From positions 1-55,468 of the forward strand of contig CAITJJ010000281.1 of assembly GCA_903892675.1 (NCBI GenBank): a stretch of DNA of 55,468 nt, written 5' to 3'. Position 1 is the first letter of the stretch; the number at the start of each line of letters is the position of its first letter. Below, piece by piece: positions 27,559 to 36,998 of this stretch. Position numbers and translations under genes: made by a program. The notes under the pieces were generated by a model. That model ran no database searches. It was not told the origin of the DNA and saw only the letters and a list, made by a program, of their open reading frames with translations. The DNA comes from an uncultured Hyphomicrobiales bacterium (GTDB lineage: Bacteria; Pseudomonadota; Alphaproteobacteria; Rhizobiales; Xanthobacteraceae).

Positions 27559-28503
27559 ATGCGTCGACTGCTATTGCTGCTGCTCAAAGCGACTGTTTCA
27601 ATTCTGCTGCTGTATGTGTCGCTTCGTTCCGTCAATCTTGCCGCGCTCGGCGAACGGCTGATCGGGATAAACATCGGCTGGGTCTTGGCCGCCTTGCTTT
27701 TGCAGGGCGTCCAGGTCGTTTTACAGGCGGCACGATGGCGCGCGATCGCCTTGGGGTGCGGCGCCGCGCTGGCGGCGCGCGCGGCACTTGGCATGTGTTT
27801 TATCGCGACCTTTTTCAACCAGGTCTTGCCATCGACGATTGGCGGCGATGCCGCCCGCATCTGGCTGCTGGCTCGCGGCGGCGGCGGTTGGGCCAGGGCG
27901 GCCTATTCGGTATTGATCGATCGCATCGCCGGCGTATTCGCACTCGCCGTCATCGTCATCGGCTGCCTGCCGTGGACACTTGCGCTTGTGCAGGATCCGA
28001 TCGCGCGCGCCATTCTGGTTTTGATTGGGGCCGGAGCCGTGGCCGGCGCGATCGTATTTATCCTGATCGATTTGCTGCGATTGCCGCTGCTCGATCGATT
28101 TGCGCCGGCTCGCCACCTGGTCCAGGTGTCGCGTATTGCAAGACGGCTGTGTCAGTCGCCCCGGTCGGCCGTCACAATTGGAACCCTCTCATTCGGCATC
28201 CACTTCTTGACCATCGCCTCGATCTGGTGCCTGGCCCAGTCGGTGGCCGCTTCCGCCAGTTTTGTCTTGTTGATGTTCATGATCCCGCCGGTGATCCTGA
28301 TCGCCACCGTCCCAATCTCGATCGCCGGCTGGGGCCTGCGCGAAGGCAGCATGATCGCCGCGTTCACCGTTGCCGGACTGGCCGCGGGCGACGGCCTGAT
28401 CGTCTCCGTTTTATTCGGCCTGACCGCTTTTGCGATTGGCACGATCGGCGGCGGCGTCTGGATTGTGAGCGGCGCGCGGACGTCGTCGCCGCGGCCGGTA
28501 TGA
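27559..28503 (+). CDS. Lysylphosphatidylglycerol synthase transmembrane domain-like (UPF0104) membrane protein
   Basis: Multi-TM protein: LLLKATVSILLLYVSLRSVNLAALGERL...ARWRAIALGCG...CFIATFFNQVLPSTIGGDAARIW...YSVLIDRIAGVFAL. Confidence 0.82.
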   Translation: MRRLLLLLLKATVSILLLYVSLRSVNLAALGERLIGINIGWVLAALLLQGVQVVLQAARWRAIALGCGAALAARAALGMCFIATFFNQVLPSTIGGDAARIWLLARGGGGWARAAYSVLIDRIAGVFALAVIVIGCLPWTLALVQDPIARAILVLIGAGAVAGAIVFILIDLLRLPLLDRFAPARHLVQVSRIARRLCQSPRSAVTIGTLSFGIHFLTIASIWCLAQSVAASASFVLLMFMIPPVILIATVPISIAGWGLREGSMIAAFTVAGLAAGDGLIVSVLFGLTAFAIGTIGGGVWIVSGARTSSPRPV

Positions 28504-29696
28504 AAATGTCCCCGGCGCACCCCGCCTCGCCGCGCGAACGGTTTTTGACCTCGCTTTTGTTGCTATGGCTCGCCGGCAACGCGCTGCGCCTGACCGTGCT
28601 GGCGGTGCCGCCGGTCATTCCGCTAATCCACGATCAGTTGAACATGAGCGCGACCCAGGTCGGCATTCTCACCGGCCTGCCGTCGATGCTGCTGGCGCTT
28701 GCCGCCGTGCCGGGCTCGCTGCTGATAGCGAAACTCGGCGTGCGCGCGGCGCTGGTCATAGGCCTGATGCTCACCGCCATCGGCGGCGCCCTGCGCGGGC
28801 TGATGCCGGACGTGCTGTGGCTCTATGCCATGACCATCGCGATGGCGGGCGGCGTCGCCATCATGCAGGTGACGATGCCGACGGCGGTGCGCGCCTGGCT
28901 GCCGAACCGCATCGGCTTTGCCACCGCGGTTTACACCAACGGCCTGCTGGTCGGCGAAATCCTGCCCGTGGCGTTGATGCTGGTTCTGGTGCTGCCGCTC
29001 GTCGGCGGCAGCTGGCAATGGGGCTTCGTGTTCTGGAGCGTACCGGTCGTCGTCATCGCGTTCATCGTCATGGCGCTGGCGCCGCGCGCAGCGGCGAATG
29101 GCGGCGCGCCGGTTCGCCGCAAATGGTGGCCGGACTGGCGCAACATGCTGATCTGGCGCCTCGGCATCATGCTCGGCACCGTCAACGCCGTGTATTTCTC
29201 GACCAATGCTTTCATCCCCGATTATCTGCGCAGCATCGGGCAGGATGAGTGGATCAGCGCGGCGCTGACCGCGCTCAATCTTGGCCAGTTGCCGGCGTCA
29301 TTCATTCTGCTGGCGGTGGCCGGAAGGCTCGAGCGCAAGGCATGGCCTTATGTTGCCTGCGGCATCGTCTGTCTGCTGGCGACCGGCGGCATCGTTTTTG
29401 GCAGCGGCGTTTGGATCGTGGCCGCTGCCGCGTTCGCCGGCTTTGCAGCGGCGGGAATTCTTATTCTGGTTCTGGCGCTGCCGCCTTTGCTCAGCCCGCC
29501 CGACGACGTCCATCGCGTCACCGCCGCCATGTTCACCATCAGCTATAGCTGCGCGGTGATCGTGCCGGTAATCAGCGGCGCGCTATGGGACTTGACCGGC
29601 ATTGCCGCCATGGCCTTCTTGCCGATCGCGCTCTGCGGTATCGTCCTCGTCATTCTCGCGCCGGCGATCAATCACGTTCCGCGAATGGAGAGCTAA
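28500..29696 (+). CDS. MFS transporter (CynX/NimT-like)
   Basis: FLTSLLLLWLAGNALRLTVLAVPPVIPLIHDQLNMSATQVGILTGLPSMLLALAAVPGSLLIAKLGVRAALVIGL; ATGA overlap with upstream gene. Upstream part of the 27483 ORF is out of frame with the real UPF0104 gene. Confidence 0.88.
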   Translation: MKMSPAHPASPRERFLTSLLLLWLAGNALRLTVLAVPPVIPLIHDQLNMSATQVGILTGLPSMLLALAAVPGSLLIAKLGVRAALVIGLMLTAIGGALRGLMPDVLWLYAMTIAMAGGVAIMQVTMPTAVRAWLPNRIGFATAVYTNGLLVGEILPVALMLVLVLPLVGGSWQWGFVFWSVPVVVIAFIVMALAPRAAANGGAPVRRKWWPDWRNMLIWRLGIMLGTVNAVYFSTNAFIPDYLRSIGQDEWISAALTALNLGQLPASFILLAVAGRLERKAWPYVACGIVCLLATGGIVFGSGVWIVAAAAFAGFAAAGILILVLALPPLLSPPDDVHRVTAAMFTISYSCAVIVPVISGALWDLTGIAAMAFLPIALCGIVLVILAPAINHVPRMES

Positions 29697-29700
29697 CGCC

Positions 29701-30099
29701 ATGCGTCCAATTCCGGTGGGAGCCAAAGGCCGCGACACCTTGCGTGTGACGCCGGCGCACCTCGCCAACCAGTTCAAGGATGCGCTGCTGCCGAAAGTTT
29801 TCGCCACGCCGATGATGGTGACGGTGATGGAAAATGCCGCGCTCAATGCGGTGCGCGACTATCTGGAGCCGGGCGAAAGTTGTGTCGGCACCCTGGTCAA
29901 TGTCCGCCATCTGGCGGCGACGCCGGCCGGCCACGTCGTTACCGCCGAAGCGGTGGTGACCAAAGTAGATGGCCGCCATATTGAATTCACCGTTTCGGCC
30001 CGCGACGAGATCGAGGAAATCGGCAGCGGTACGCATGAACGCATGGTGGTCGATATGGACCGCATCGCCAAGAAACTGGACGCGAAGAAGCGGCCCTAA
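29701..30099 (+). CDS. Thioesterase family protein (FlK/hotdog-like)
   Basis: LFPKVFATPMMVTVMENAALNAVRDYL-like segment (LLPKVFATPMMVTVMENAALNAV), SCVGTLVNVRHLAATPAGHVVTAEAVVTKVDGRHIEFTVSARDEIEEIGSGTHERMVV. Confidence 0.85.
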   Translation: MRPIPVGAKGRDTLRVTPAHLANQFKDALLPKVFATPMMVTVMENAALNAVRDYLEPGESCVGTLVNVRHLAATPAGHVVTAEAVVTKVDGRHIEFTVSARDEIEEIGSGTHERMVVDMDRIAKKLDAKKRP

Positions 30100-30198
30100 G
30101 CCACGGCGGCCTGAGGCACTTTAGCCCCTTGAATTCGAGCTTTTCCCGTTGTATCCCTCAATAGGTACTTCGAAAGTATCTATTATGATGTTTTTTAC

Positions 30199-30441
30199 AT
30201 GATAACAGGCACGCAGATGCGCGCCGCCCGCGCCCTGCTCGGCTTCGACCAGCGCGCGCTGGCGAAAGCCGCCGGCCTGTCTTTGCCGACCATCCAGCGC
30301 ATGGAAGCAAGCGACGGCGTGGTGCGCGGCAATGTCGATTCACTGATGAAGCTGGTCGACGCGCTGGCCGCCCATGGCGTTGAATTGATCGGCGACGGCG
30401 CCGCCTCCAGTGGCGGTGGCCGCGGGGTTCGGCTTAAATGA
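30199..30441 (+). CDS. XRE-family helix-turn-helix regulator (80 aa)
   Basis: MITGTQMRAARALLGFDQRALAKAAGLSLPTIQRMEASDGVVRGNVDSLMKLVDALAAHGVELIGDG. Confidence 0.85.
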   Translation: MITGTQMRAARALLGFDQRALAKAAGLSLPTIQRMEASDGVVRGNVDSLMKLVDALAAHGVELIGDGAASSGGGRGVRLK

Positions 30442-30478
30442 CAACGCACCAGACACATCGGCATGGCCGGCGGGGGCG

Positions 30479-32503
30479 ATGATGGTGACCGTCGCGCTCT
30501 TTGGCGTGCTGACTTTGGTGGCGCTCGCCCCCATTGCGATTGCCATCCTTGCCGTCCCCCTGAGCGGGAAGCCGAACGCGACCGGCTTTGTCTATGGCGC
30601 CTGCCTGATCGTGACGCTGATCCTGTTCCTGCTGGCGCTGCACGTCCTGCTCGAACACCCCGCCGCCTCGACGATCACTTTGCCACTCGGCCTGCCCTGG
30701 CTCGGCGCGCATTTCCGCATCGATCCGCTGTCGGCGTTCTTTCTCGTCGTGGTCAATCTCGGCAGTGCGGCGGCGAGCCTGTACGCGCTCGGCTATGGCC
30801 GCCACGAGGAAGCGCCGCAGCGCGTGCTGCCGTTCTTTCCGGTCTATCTCGCGGCGATGAATCTCGTCGTTCTGGCCGACGACGCCTTTTCGTTTTTGCT
30901 GTCGTGGGAGCTGATGTCGCTGTCGTCCTGGGCGCTGGTCATCGCCGACCATCGTCGCGCTGAAAATATGCGCGCCGGTTACGTCTATTTGTTGATGGCA
31001 AGCTTCGGCACGCTGACCTTGCTGCTCTCATTCGGCCTGATGGCCGGCGGCGACGGCGCCTATGCCTTCGACGCCATCCGCGCCTCGCATCCGGCGCTCG
31101 GCACCGCGGCGCTGGTGGTGATCCTCGCTTTGATCGGCGCCGGCTCGAAGGCCGGACTTGTTCCCTTGCATGCGTGGCTGCCGCTGGCGCATCCGGCCGC
31201 GCCCAGCCACGTCTCGGCGCTGATGAGCGGCGTCATGACCAAAGTCGCAGTGTACGGCTTCATCCGCATCGCCTTCGACCTGCTCGGCCCGCCGCAATGG
31301 TGGTGGAGCCTCGTCGTGCTGGCGCTTGGCGGCGTCACCGCGGTGATGGGCGTGCTCTATGCGCTGATGCAGCGCGATCTCAAGCGCGTGCTGGCCTATT
31401 CGACCATCGAGAATATCGGTTTGATCTTCGCCTCGCTCGGCCTGGCGCTGGCCTTCAAGGCTTACGGCATGCATGTCGCCGCCGCATTGGCGCTGACCGC
31501 CGCGCTGCTGCATGTGTTTAATCATTCGCTGTTCAAGAGTCTGCTGTTCTTCGGCGCCGGCAGTGTTCTGACCTCGACTGGCACGCGCGACATGGAGAAA
31601 CTCGGCGGGCTGATCCACCGCATGCCGCAGACGGCCTTCGTCTTCCTGATCGGCTGCACGGCGATCGCGGCGCTGCCGCCGCTCAACGGTTTCGTCTCCG
31701 AATGGCTGAGTTTCCAGGCGATCCTCTTGAGCCCGCAGTTGCCGTCCTGGGGCTTGAAGCTGATGGTCCCGGCGGTTGGCGCGCTGCTGGCGCTGTCGGC
31801 AGCGCTCGCCGCCGCGTGTTTCGTGCGCGCCTTCGGCATCGTCTTCCTCGGCCGGCCGCGTTCAAGCAAAGCCGGCGCCGCACTGGAGACCGACACCAAT
31901 TCGCTGGCCGCCATGTATGCCTTGGCCGCTACCTGCCTGATCGTTGGCATTCTGCCCGGCATTTTCATCGACGCGCTGGCGCCAGTGACGCAGATGCTCA
32001 CGGGCGCACGAATGCCGGTGCAGACCGGCGCCGAGTGGATGTCCATCGTACCGATCGCCGAAAGCCGCAGTTCCTATAACGGGCTGCTGGTCTTCGTCTT
32101 CATGGTCATCACCGGTATGGCCACCGCCTTTGCGATTCACCGATTTGCCTCGGACAAGATTCGCCGCGGCCCGGCCTGGGGCTGCGGCTATCCGGATGCG
32201 AGCCCGCTGACGCAATACTCAGCCTCCAGTTTCGCGCAACCAATCCGGCGCGTGTTCGGCAGCCTTGTTTTCCGGGCCCGCGAGATCGGCACGATGCCGC
32301 CGCCGGGCTCAAGAGCGCCAGCGACACTGACCGTGCAGTTGCGCGACCTGATCTGGGATTTTGCCTACGCGCCGGTTGCAAACGCGGTCGCGTCGATCGC
32401 CGAGCGGCTGAATTATCTCCAGTTCCTCACCATCCGCAGCTATCTCACGCTGGTGTTCGCCGCTTTGGTCATCCTGCTCACGGTGCTCGCCACATGGCCG
32501 TGA
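30479..32503 (+). CDS. hyfB: Hydrogenase-4 component B-like proton-conducting membrane subunit (HyfB/NuoL family)
   Basis: Multi-TM antiporter-like: LFSWELMSLSSWALV-type segment (LSWELMSLSSWALVIADH), GAGSKAGLVPLHAWLPLAHPAAPSHVSALMSGVMTKVAVYGFIRI, DLKRVLAYSTIENIGLIFASLG. Start trimmed to MMVTVALFG. Confidence 0.9.
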   Translation: MMVTVALFGVLTLVALAPIAIAILAVPLSGKPNATGFVYGACLIVTLILFLLALHVLLEHPAASTITLPLGLPWLGAHFRIDPLSAFFLVVVNLGSAAASLYALGYGRHEEAPQRVLPFFPVYLAAMNLVVLADDAFSFLLSWELMSLSSWALVIADHRRAENMRAGYVYLLMASFGTLTLLLSFGLMAGGDGAYAFDAIRASHPALGTAALVVILALIGAGSKAGLVPLHAWLPLAHPAAPSHVSALMSGVMTKVAVYGFIRIAFDLLGPPQWWWSLVVLALGGVTAVMGVLYALMQRDLKRVLAYSTIENIGLIFASLGLALAFKAYGMHVAAALALTAALLHVFNHSLFKSLLFFGAGSVLTSTGTRDMEKLGGLIHRMPQTAFVFLIGCTAIAALPPLNGFVSEWLSFQAILLSPQLPSWGLKLMVPAVGALLALSAALAAACFVRAFGIVFLGRPRSSKAGAALETDTNSLAAMYALAATCLIVGILPGIFIDALAPVTQMLTGARMPVQTGAEWMSIVPIAESRSSYNGLLVFVFMVITGMATAFAIHRFASDKIRRGPAWGCGYPDASPLTQYSASSFAQPIRRVFGSLVFRAREIGTMPPPGSRAPATLTVQLRDLIWDFAYAPVANAVASIAERLNYLQFLTIRSYLTLVFAALVILLTVLATWP

Positions 32504-33450
32504 TTTACGATTTCGCCCTGCAGGGTGCGCAGATGCTGCTGGTGCTGTTATTGGCGCCGCTGCTCACCGGCTTTGTGCGCAAGGTGAAGGCACGCCTCCT
32601 GAGCCGCAAAGGGCCGCCTTTGCTCCAGCCCTATCGCGACCTGCTACGGCTGATGCGCAAGGACGTCGTGCTGGCGGACAATGCCTCCTGGCTGTTCCGC
32701 GTCATTCCCTATCTCGTCTTCGCCGCCACCTGGGTCGCCGCCTCGCTGGTGCCGACTTTCCGCAGCGGCTTGATGTTTTCCTGGACCGCCGACCTGATCG
32801 CCATCATCGCCGTGCTGGGCAGCGCGCGGTTCTTTCTGGCGCTGGCCGGCATGGACGCCGGCACCAGTTTCGGCGGCATTGGATCGAGCCGCGAAGTGAT
32901 GATATCCTCGCTGGCCGAACCGGCGATGTTGATGATCGTTTTTGTCATCGCGTTGATCGCCGGCTCAACCCAGCTCTCGACCATGGCGGCCTTCATGAAT
33001 TCGGCCGAGGTCGGCTTGCGCGTATCGCTCGGCCTTGCTCTGATCGCACTGACCATCGTCGCGATCGCGGAGAATGCGCGCATTCCGGTCGATAATCCGG
33101 CGACGCATCTCGAACTGACCATGGTGCACGAGGCGATGGTGCTGGAATATTCCGGTCGCCATCTGGCGCTGATCGAACTCGCCGCCGCGCTCAAGCTGCT
33201 TTTGTACGTGTCGCTGATTGCCTGCCTCTTCGCGCCATGGGGCATCGCTCCGGCCGTTGTCGCGCCGATTCCCATTTTCATTGGCGTCGCCGCCTATATC
33301 GGCAAACTCGCCGTCCTCGGCGCGCTGCTCGCGGTGTTTGAGACCGTGATTGCCAAGATGCGGGTCTTCCGCGTGCCGGAATTCCTCGGCGCCGCTCTGA
33401 TGCTGGCGTTGCTGGCGACTTTGCTTCGTTTCGTGTCGGGGAGTTTCTAG
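32494..33450 (+). CDS. hyfC: Hydrogenase-4 component C-like subunit (HyfC/NuoH family)
   Basis: KARLLSRKGPPLLQPYRDLLRLMRKDVVLADNASWLFRVIPYLVFAATWVAA; ENARIPVDNPATHLELTMVHEAMVLEYSG. Confidence 0.92.
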   Translation: MAVIYDFALQGAQMLLVLLLAPLLTGFVRKVKARLLSRKGPPLLQPYRDLLRLMRKDVVLADNASWLFRVIPYLVFAATWVAASLVPTFRSGLMFSWTADLIAIIAVLGSARFFLALAGMDAGTSFGGIGSSREVMISSLAEPAMLMIVFVIALIAGSTQLSTMAAFMNSAEVGLRVSLGLALIALTIVAIAENARIPVDNPATHLELTMVHEAMVLEYSGRHLALIELAAALKLLLYVSLIACLFAPWGIAPAVVAPIPIFIGVAAYIGKLAVLGALLAVFETVIAKMRVFRVPEFLGAALMLALLATLLRFVSGSF

Positions 33451-34113
33451 ATGCAGGGCATCGGCTTCGACATCGCGCATATGCTGGCCGGATCGCTGGT
33501 GCTGATGAGTTTCATCCAACTCTATCAGCAAAGGCTGTCAGCGCTGCTGAACGTCTTCGCGCTGCACGCTCTTGTGCTGGCTTTGTCGGTCGCCTGGCAG
33601 GCCTATGTGCAGAACGCGCCGCACCTCTACATCACCGCGCTCATCGCTTTGGTATTCAAGGCCATCGTTATTCCGCTGGCGCTGCGCCGCATCGTCATCC
33701 GGCTCGGCATCCACCGCGAAATAGAGAACGTGTTCGGCGTCGGCCTGGCCATGCTGCTCGGCATCGGGTTGGTGGCGCTGTCGATGGTGGTGATGCTGCG
33801 CGTCACCTCCGGCGCCGATCCGCTGGCGCGCGAAGATCTCGCTTTCGCTCTGTCGGTCGTGCTGCTCGGGCTTTTGATGATGGTGACACGGCGCAACGCG
33901 GTGAGCCAGGTGGTCGGTTTCATGTCGCTGGAGAATGGACTGGTGTTGGCAGCGACCGGCGCCAAGGGCATGCCTTTGGTCGTCGAGATCAGCGTCGCTT
34001 TCTCGGTGCTGATTGCCTTCATCGTCATCGGCATTTTCCTGTTCCGCATCCGCGAGCGTTTCGACACCGTCGATATGCGGGCGATGGACCGCTTCCGCGA
34101 GGAACAGCGATGA
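33451..34113 (+). CDS. hyfE: Hydrogenase-4 component E-like subunit (HyfE)
   Basis: Hydrophobic protein in hyf order; VVGFMSLENGLVLAATGAKGMPLVVEISVAFSVLIAFIVIGIFLFRIRERFDTVD. Confidence 0.88.
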   Translation: MQGIGFDIAHMLAGSLVLMSFIQLYQQRLSALLNVFALHALVLALSVAWQAYVQNAPHLYITALIALVFKAIVIPLALRRIVIRLGIHREIENVFGVGLAMLLGIGLVALSMVVMLRVTSGADPLAREDLAFALSVVLLGLLMMVTRRNAVSQVVGFMSLENGLVLAATGAKGMPLVVEISVAFSVLIAFIVIGIFLFRIRERFDTVDMRAMDRFREEQR

Positions 34114-35549
34114 CAATCGACGCGCTCACCGGCGTACTACTAATTCCGGCCTTGACGGCCGGGCTGCTCGCCGTTTTGCCCGGTTACCGGCTGACGTCGC
34201 GGCTGAACATGCTGGCGGCATTCCTGACATTCTTGACCGCGGTGTCGCTGTTCTTTTTCGAGCCGGTATCCGGGCGCTACCTGCTGGTCGACGACCTTAA
34301 CAAGGTCTTCATCGTTCTCACCACGTTCGTGGCCTTCACCACGAGTGGGTTCAGCGCCAGCTATATCGGCCACGAAATCGAGACCGGACGGCTGAAGCCG
34401 AACCATGTGCGGTTCTATCACGCTATGTATCAAGTGCTGATGTTCGCCATGAACCTCGCGCTCATTGCCAACAATATCGGCCTGATGTGGGTGGCGATCG
34501 AACTCGCCACGCTGACCACCGTGCTGATGGTCGGCATCTATCGCACGCATGAGGCGCTGGAAGCGGCGTGGAAATATTTCATCCTCGGCAGCGTCGGCAT
34601 CGCGCTGGCACTGTTCGGCACCATCCTGATTTATATGGCGGCCCGCCCGGTGATCGGCGAAGGTCCCGACGCGATGGTCTGGACCATCCTGATAACCAAG
34701 GCGGCAAATTTCGATCCCGATCTGCTCAACGTCGCCTTTGTGTTTCTGCTGCTCGGCTATGGCACCAAGGTTGGCCTGGCGCCGCTGCATGCCTGGCTGC
34801 CGGACGCGCATGCCGAAGGTCCGACGCCGATTTCGGCGGTGCTGTCCGGCTTGCTGCTCAATGTCGCCCTTTACGCACTATTGCGCTTCAAGATGCTGCT
34901 GGCGCTCAATCCTGTCGCCATCGCACCCGGTCCGCTGATGGTGACGATGGGCCTTATGTCGGCTGTGTTCGCCGCCTTCATGCTGTACAGCCGGCGTGAC
35001 ATCAAACGCATGTTTGCCTATTCCTCCATCGAGCATATGGGCATTATCGTCTTCGCCTTCGGCATGGGCGGGCCGTTGGCCAACTTCGCCGGGCTGCTGC
35101 ACATGACCATGCATTCGCTGACCAAGTCGGCGATCTTCTTCGCGGTCGGCCATATTGCCCAGATCAAGGGCACGCAGAAGATTGCCGACCTAGGCGGATT
35201 AACGATCAGCCATCCGGTGCTCGGCTGGGGGCTGGTCGCCGGCGTCGTCGCCATTGCCGGCCTGCCGCCGATGGGCATTTTCATGAGCGAATTTCTCGTC
35301 GTCAGTTCGACCTTCGCCCGCGCGCCCTGGCTGGTCCTGATCCTGGTGATCGCCATCCTGGTCGCGCTTGGCGGTCTGTTCGCCAAGCTCAACACGATTG
35401 CGTTCGGCGAACCGCGCGGATCGAATGCGCCGGCGCAGGCCTCCTATGTGCCGATGTTCGCGCACCTCGCCATCGTCTTTGCCGCCGGCATTTATATGCC
35501 GCCGGCGCTGGTGACCGGCTTCCAGAATGTCTCGAGGCTGTTGGGATGA
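34110..35549 (+). CDS. hyfF: Hydrogenase-4 component F-like proton-conducting subunit (HyfF/NuoN-like)
   Basis: FGYGTKVGLAPLHAWLPDAHAEGPTPISAVLSGLLLNVALYALLRFK-type motif; DIKRMFAYSSIEHMGIIVFAFGMGG; ATGA overlap with hyfE-like gene. Confidence 0.92.
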   Translation: MTIDALTGVLLIPALTAGLLAVLPGYRLTSRLNMLAAFLTFLTAVSLFFFEPVSGRYLLVDDLNKVFIVLTTFVAFTTSGFSASYIGHEIETGRLKPNHVRFYHAMYQVLMFAMNLALIANNIGLMWVAIELATLTTVLMVGIYRTHEALEAAWKYFILGSVGIALALFGTILIYMAARPVIGEGPDAMVWTILITKAANFDPDLLNVAFVFLLLGYGTKVGLAPLHAWLPDAHAEGPTPISAVLSGLLLNVALYALLRFKMLLALNPVAIAPGPLMVTMGLMSAVFAAFMLYSRRDIKRMFAYSSIEHMGIIVFAFGMGGPLANFAGLLHMTMHSLTKSAIFFAVGHIAQIKGTQKIADLGGLTISHPVLGWGLVAGVVAIAGLPPMGIFMSEFLVVSSTFARAPWLVLILVIAILVALGGLFAKLNTIAFGEPRGSNAPAQASYVPMFAHLAIVFAAGIYMPPALVTGFQNVSRLLG

Positions 35550-36955
35550 CGCTGTCGCACGAAACCGTGAACGTGGACGGCTGGCTCGAGGCGGTCGACC
35601 GTCTCGCCAATGGCAGCCTGACGCTGCTTGGCCTGTGGGCCGATCCGCCGGGCGTAAAAATGGCCACGCTCGACGAAGCCATTGGCGACATCAGCATCAT
35701 CACTTATATCACCCGCCATAACCAATACCCAACCGTCGGCGTCAAGCATCCGCCGGCAATCCGCCTCGAACGCGCCATCCGCGATCTGCACAAACTGGAC
35801 GCGATCGGCGCCAGCGACACGCGGCCGTGGCTCAAGCACCCCGACGGCGTTTACGAATTCCTCGCCGCCGAGGGCGAGGCGCTGCACCAGATCTCAGTCG
35901 GGCCGGTGCATGCAGGCATTATCGAGCCGGGGCATTTCCGCTTCACCGCCAATGGCGAATTCCTGGTGCGGCTGGAGCAGCGGCTCGGCTACGTCCACAA
36001 GGGCATCGAAGCCATGATGGCGGACGCGCCGCTCGACAAAGCCACGAAATTGGCAGCGCGAACGTCAGGCGACTCGACGGTAGCCTACGGCTTTGCTTTC
36101 GCGCTCGCCGCCGAGATGGCGCTCAAGATCGCGGCGCCGCCGCGCGCGATTTATCTACGCGCGCTGATGGCCGAACTGGAACGCCTCGCCAACCATTTCG
36201 GCGATATCGGCGCGATCTGCAACGACGCTTCGTTCTCGCTGATGCATGCGCAATGCGGCATATTGCGCGAGCTGACCCTGCGCGCGGCAGAGGCCTGCTT
36301 CGGCCATCGCCTGATGATGGACCTCATCGTGCCGGGCGGCGTCGCACGCGACATCGCTGGCGACGGCGCGACGCAATTGCGGACGCTGCTGACCGAAGTG
36401 CGCCGCGTGTTTCCGCATCTCACCGCGCTTTACGACAACACCGCCTCGTTGCAGGACCGCACCGTCACCACCGGCATCGTCAAGCCGGAATACGCGCGAC
36501 AGTTCGGCGCCGGCGGTTATGTCGGCCGTGCCTCCGGCCGCGACTTCGATGCCCGCCGCCAGCCCGGCTATGCGCCCTATGACAGGCTCACGTTCGATGT
36601 GCCGTTGCTGACCGCCGGCGACGTCAACGCGCGGGTCTGGATTCGCATTCGCGAGGTCGAGCAGAGTCTCGGTCTGATCGAGCAGATCATCGGTTCACTG
36701 CCGGACGGCGCGATCGAAACCGAACTTCAGGCCGCCGGCGCGGGTGAAGGATTTGCCATGACCGAAGCCTTCCGCGGCGACGTGCTGGTCTGGCTGCGGC
36801 TCGATGACAACGGCCGCGTCGCCCGCTGTCACTTGCGCGATGCCTCATGGTTCCAATGGCCGCTACTGGAAACCGCCGTCGAAGGAAACATCGTTGCCGA
36901 CTTCCCGCTTTGCAATAAGTCGTTCAATTGTTCATACGCAGGACACGACGCATGA
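35546..36955 (+). CDS. HyfG-like large subunit (NuoC-NuoD-like) lacking canonical NiFe ligands
   Basis: VGPVHAGIIEPGHFRFTANGEFLVRLEQRLGYVHKGIE typical of NuoD/HyfG; expected RxCGxC site reads RTSGDS; C-terminus DFPLCNKSFNCSYAGHDA has no CxxC. Confidence 0.88.
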   Translation: MTLSHETVNVDGWLEAVDRLANGSLTLLGLWADPPGVKMATLDEAIGDISIITYITRHNQYPTVGVKHPPAIRLERAIRDLHKLDAIGASDTRPWLKHPDGVYEFLAAEGEALHQISVGPVHAGIIEPGHFRFTANGEFLVRLEQRLGYVHKGIEAMMADAPLDKATKLAARTSGDSTVAYGFAFALAAEMALKIAAPPRAIYLRALMAELERLANHFGDIGAICNDASFSLMHAQCGILRELTLRAAEACFGHRLMMDLIVPGGVARDIAGDGATQLRTLLTEVRRVFPHLTALYDNTASLQDRTVTTGIVKPEYARQFGAGGYVGRASGRDFDARRQPGYAPYDRLTFDVPLLTAGDVNARVWIRIREVEQSLGLIEQIIGSLPDGAIETELQAAGAGEGFAMTEAFRGDVLVWLRLDDNGRVARCHLRDASWFQWPLLETAVEGNIVADFPLCNKSFNCSYAGHDA

Positions 36956-36994
36956 TCCCGAAAAGCGAGAACCGGCTTTCGGACAAGATCATGC
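36950..36994. repeat. Rhizobiales-type palindromic element overlapping the hyfG-like stop codon
   Basis: GCATGATCccgaaaagcgagaaccggctttcggacaaGATCATGC: 8-nt perfect terminal arms with inner ccgaaaag/ctttcgg pairing. Confidence 0.85.
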
Positions 36995-36998
36995 GTAA

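Noticed and set aside
27483-28499. First 339 codons of the 737-aa ORF 27483-29696 as an MFS fusion
   Set aside because: That part is the wrong frame over the UPF0104 gene; the MFS gene starts at 28500 with an ATGA overlap.
30410-30478. N-terminal extension of the HyfB-like ORF
   Set aside because: Overlaps the XRE gene end and reads MAVAAGFGLNDNAPDTSAWPAGA; the membrane domain starts at MMVTVALFG (30479).
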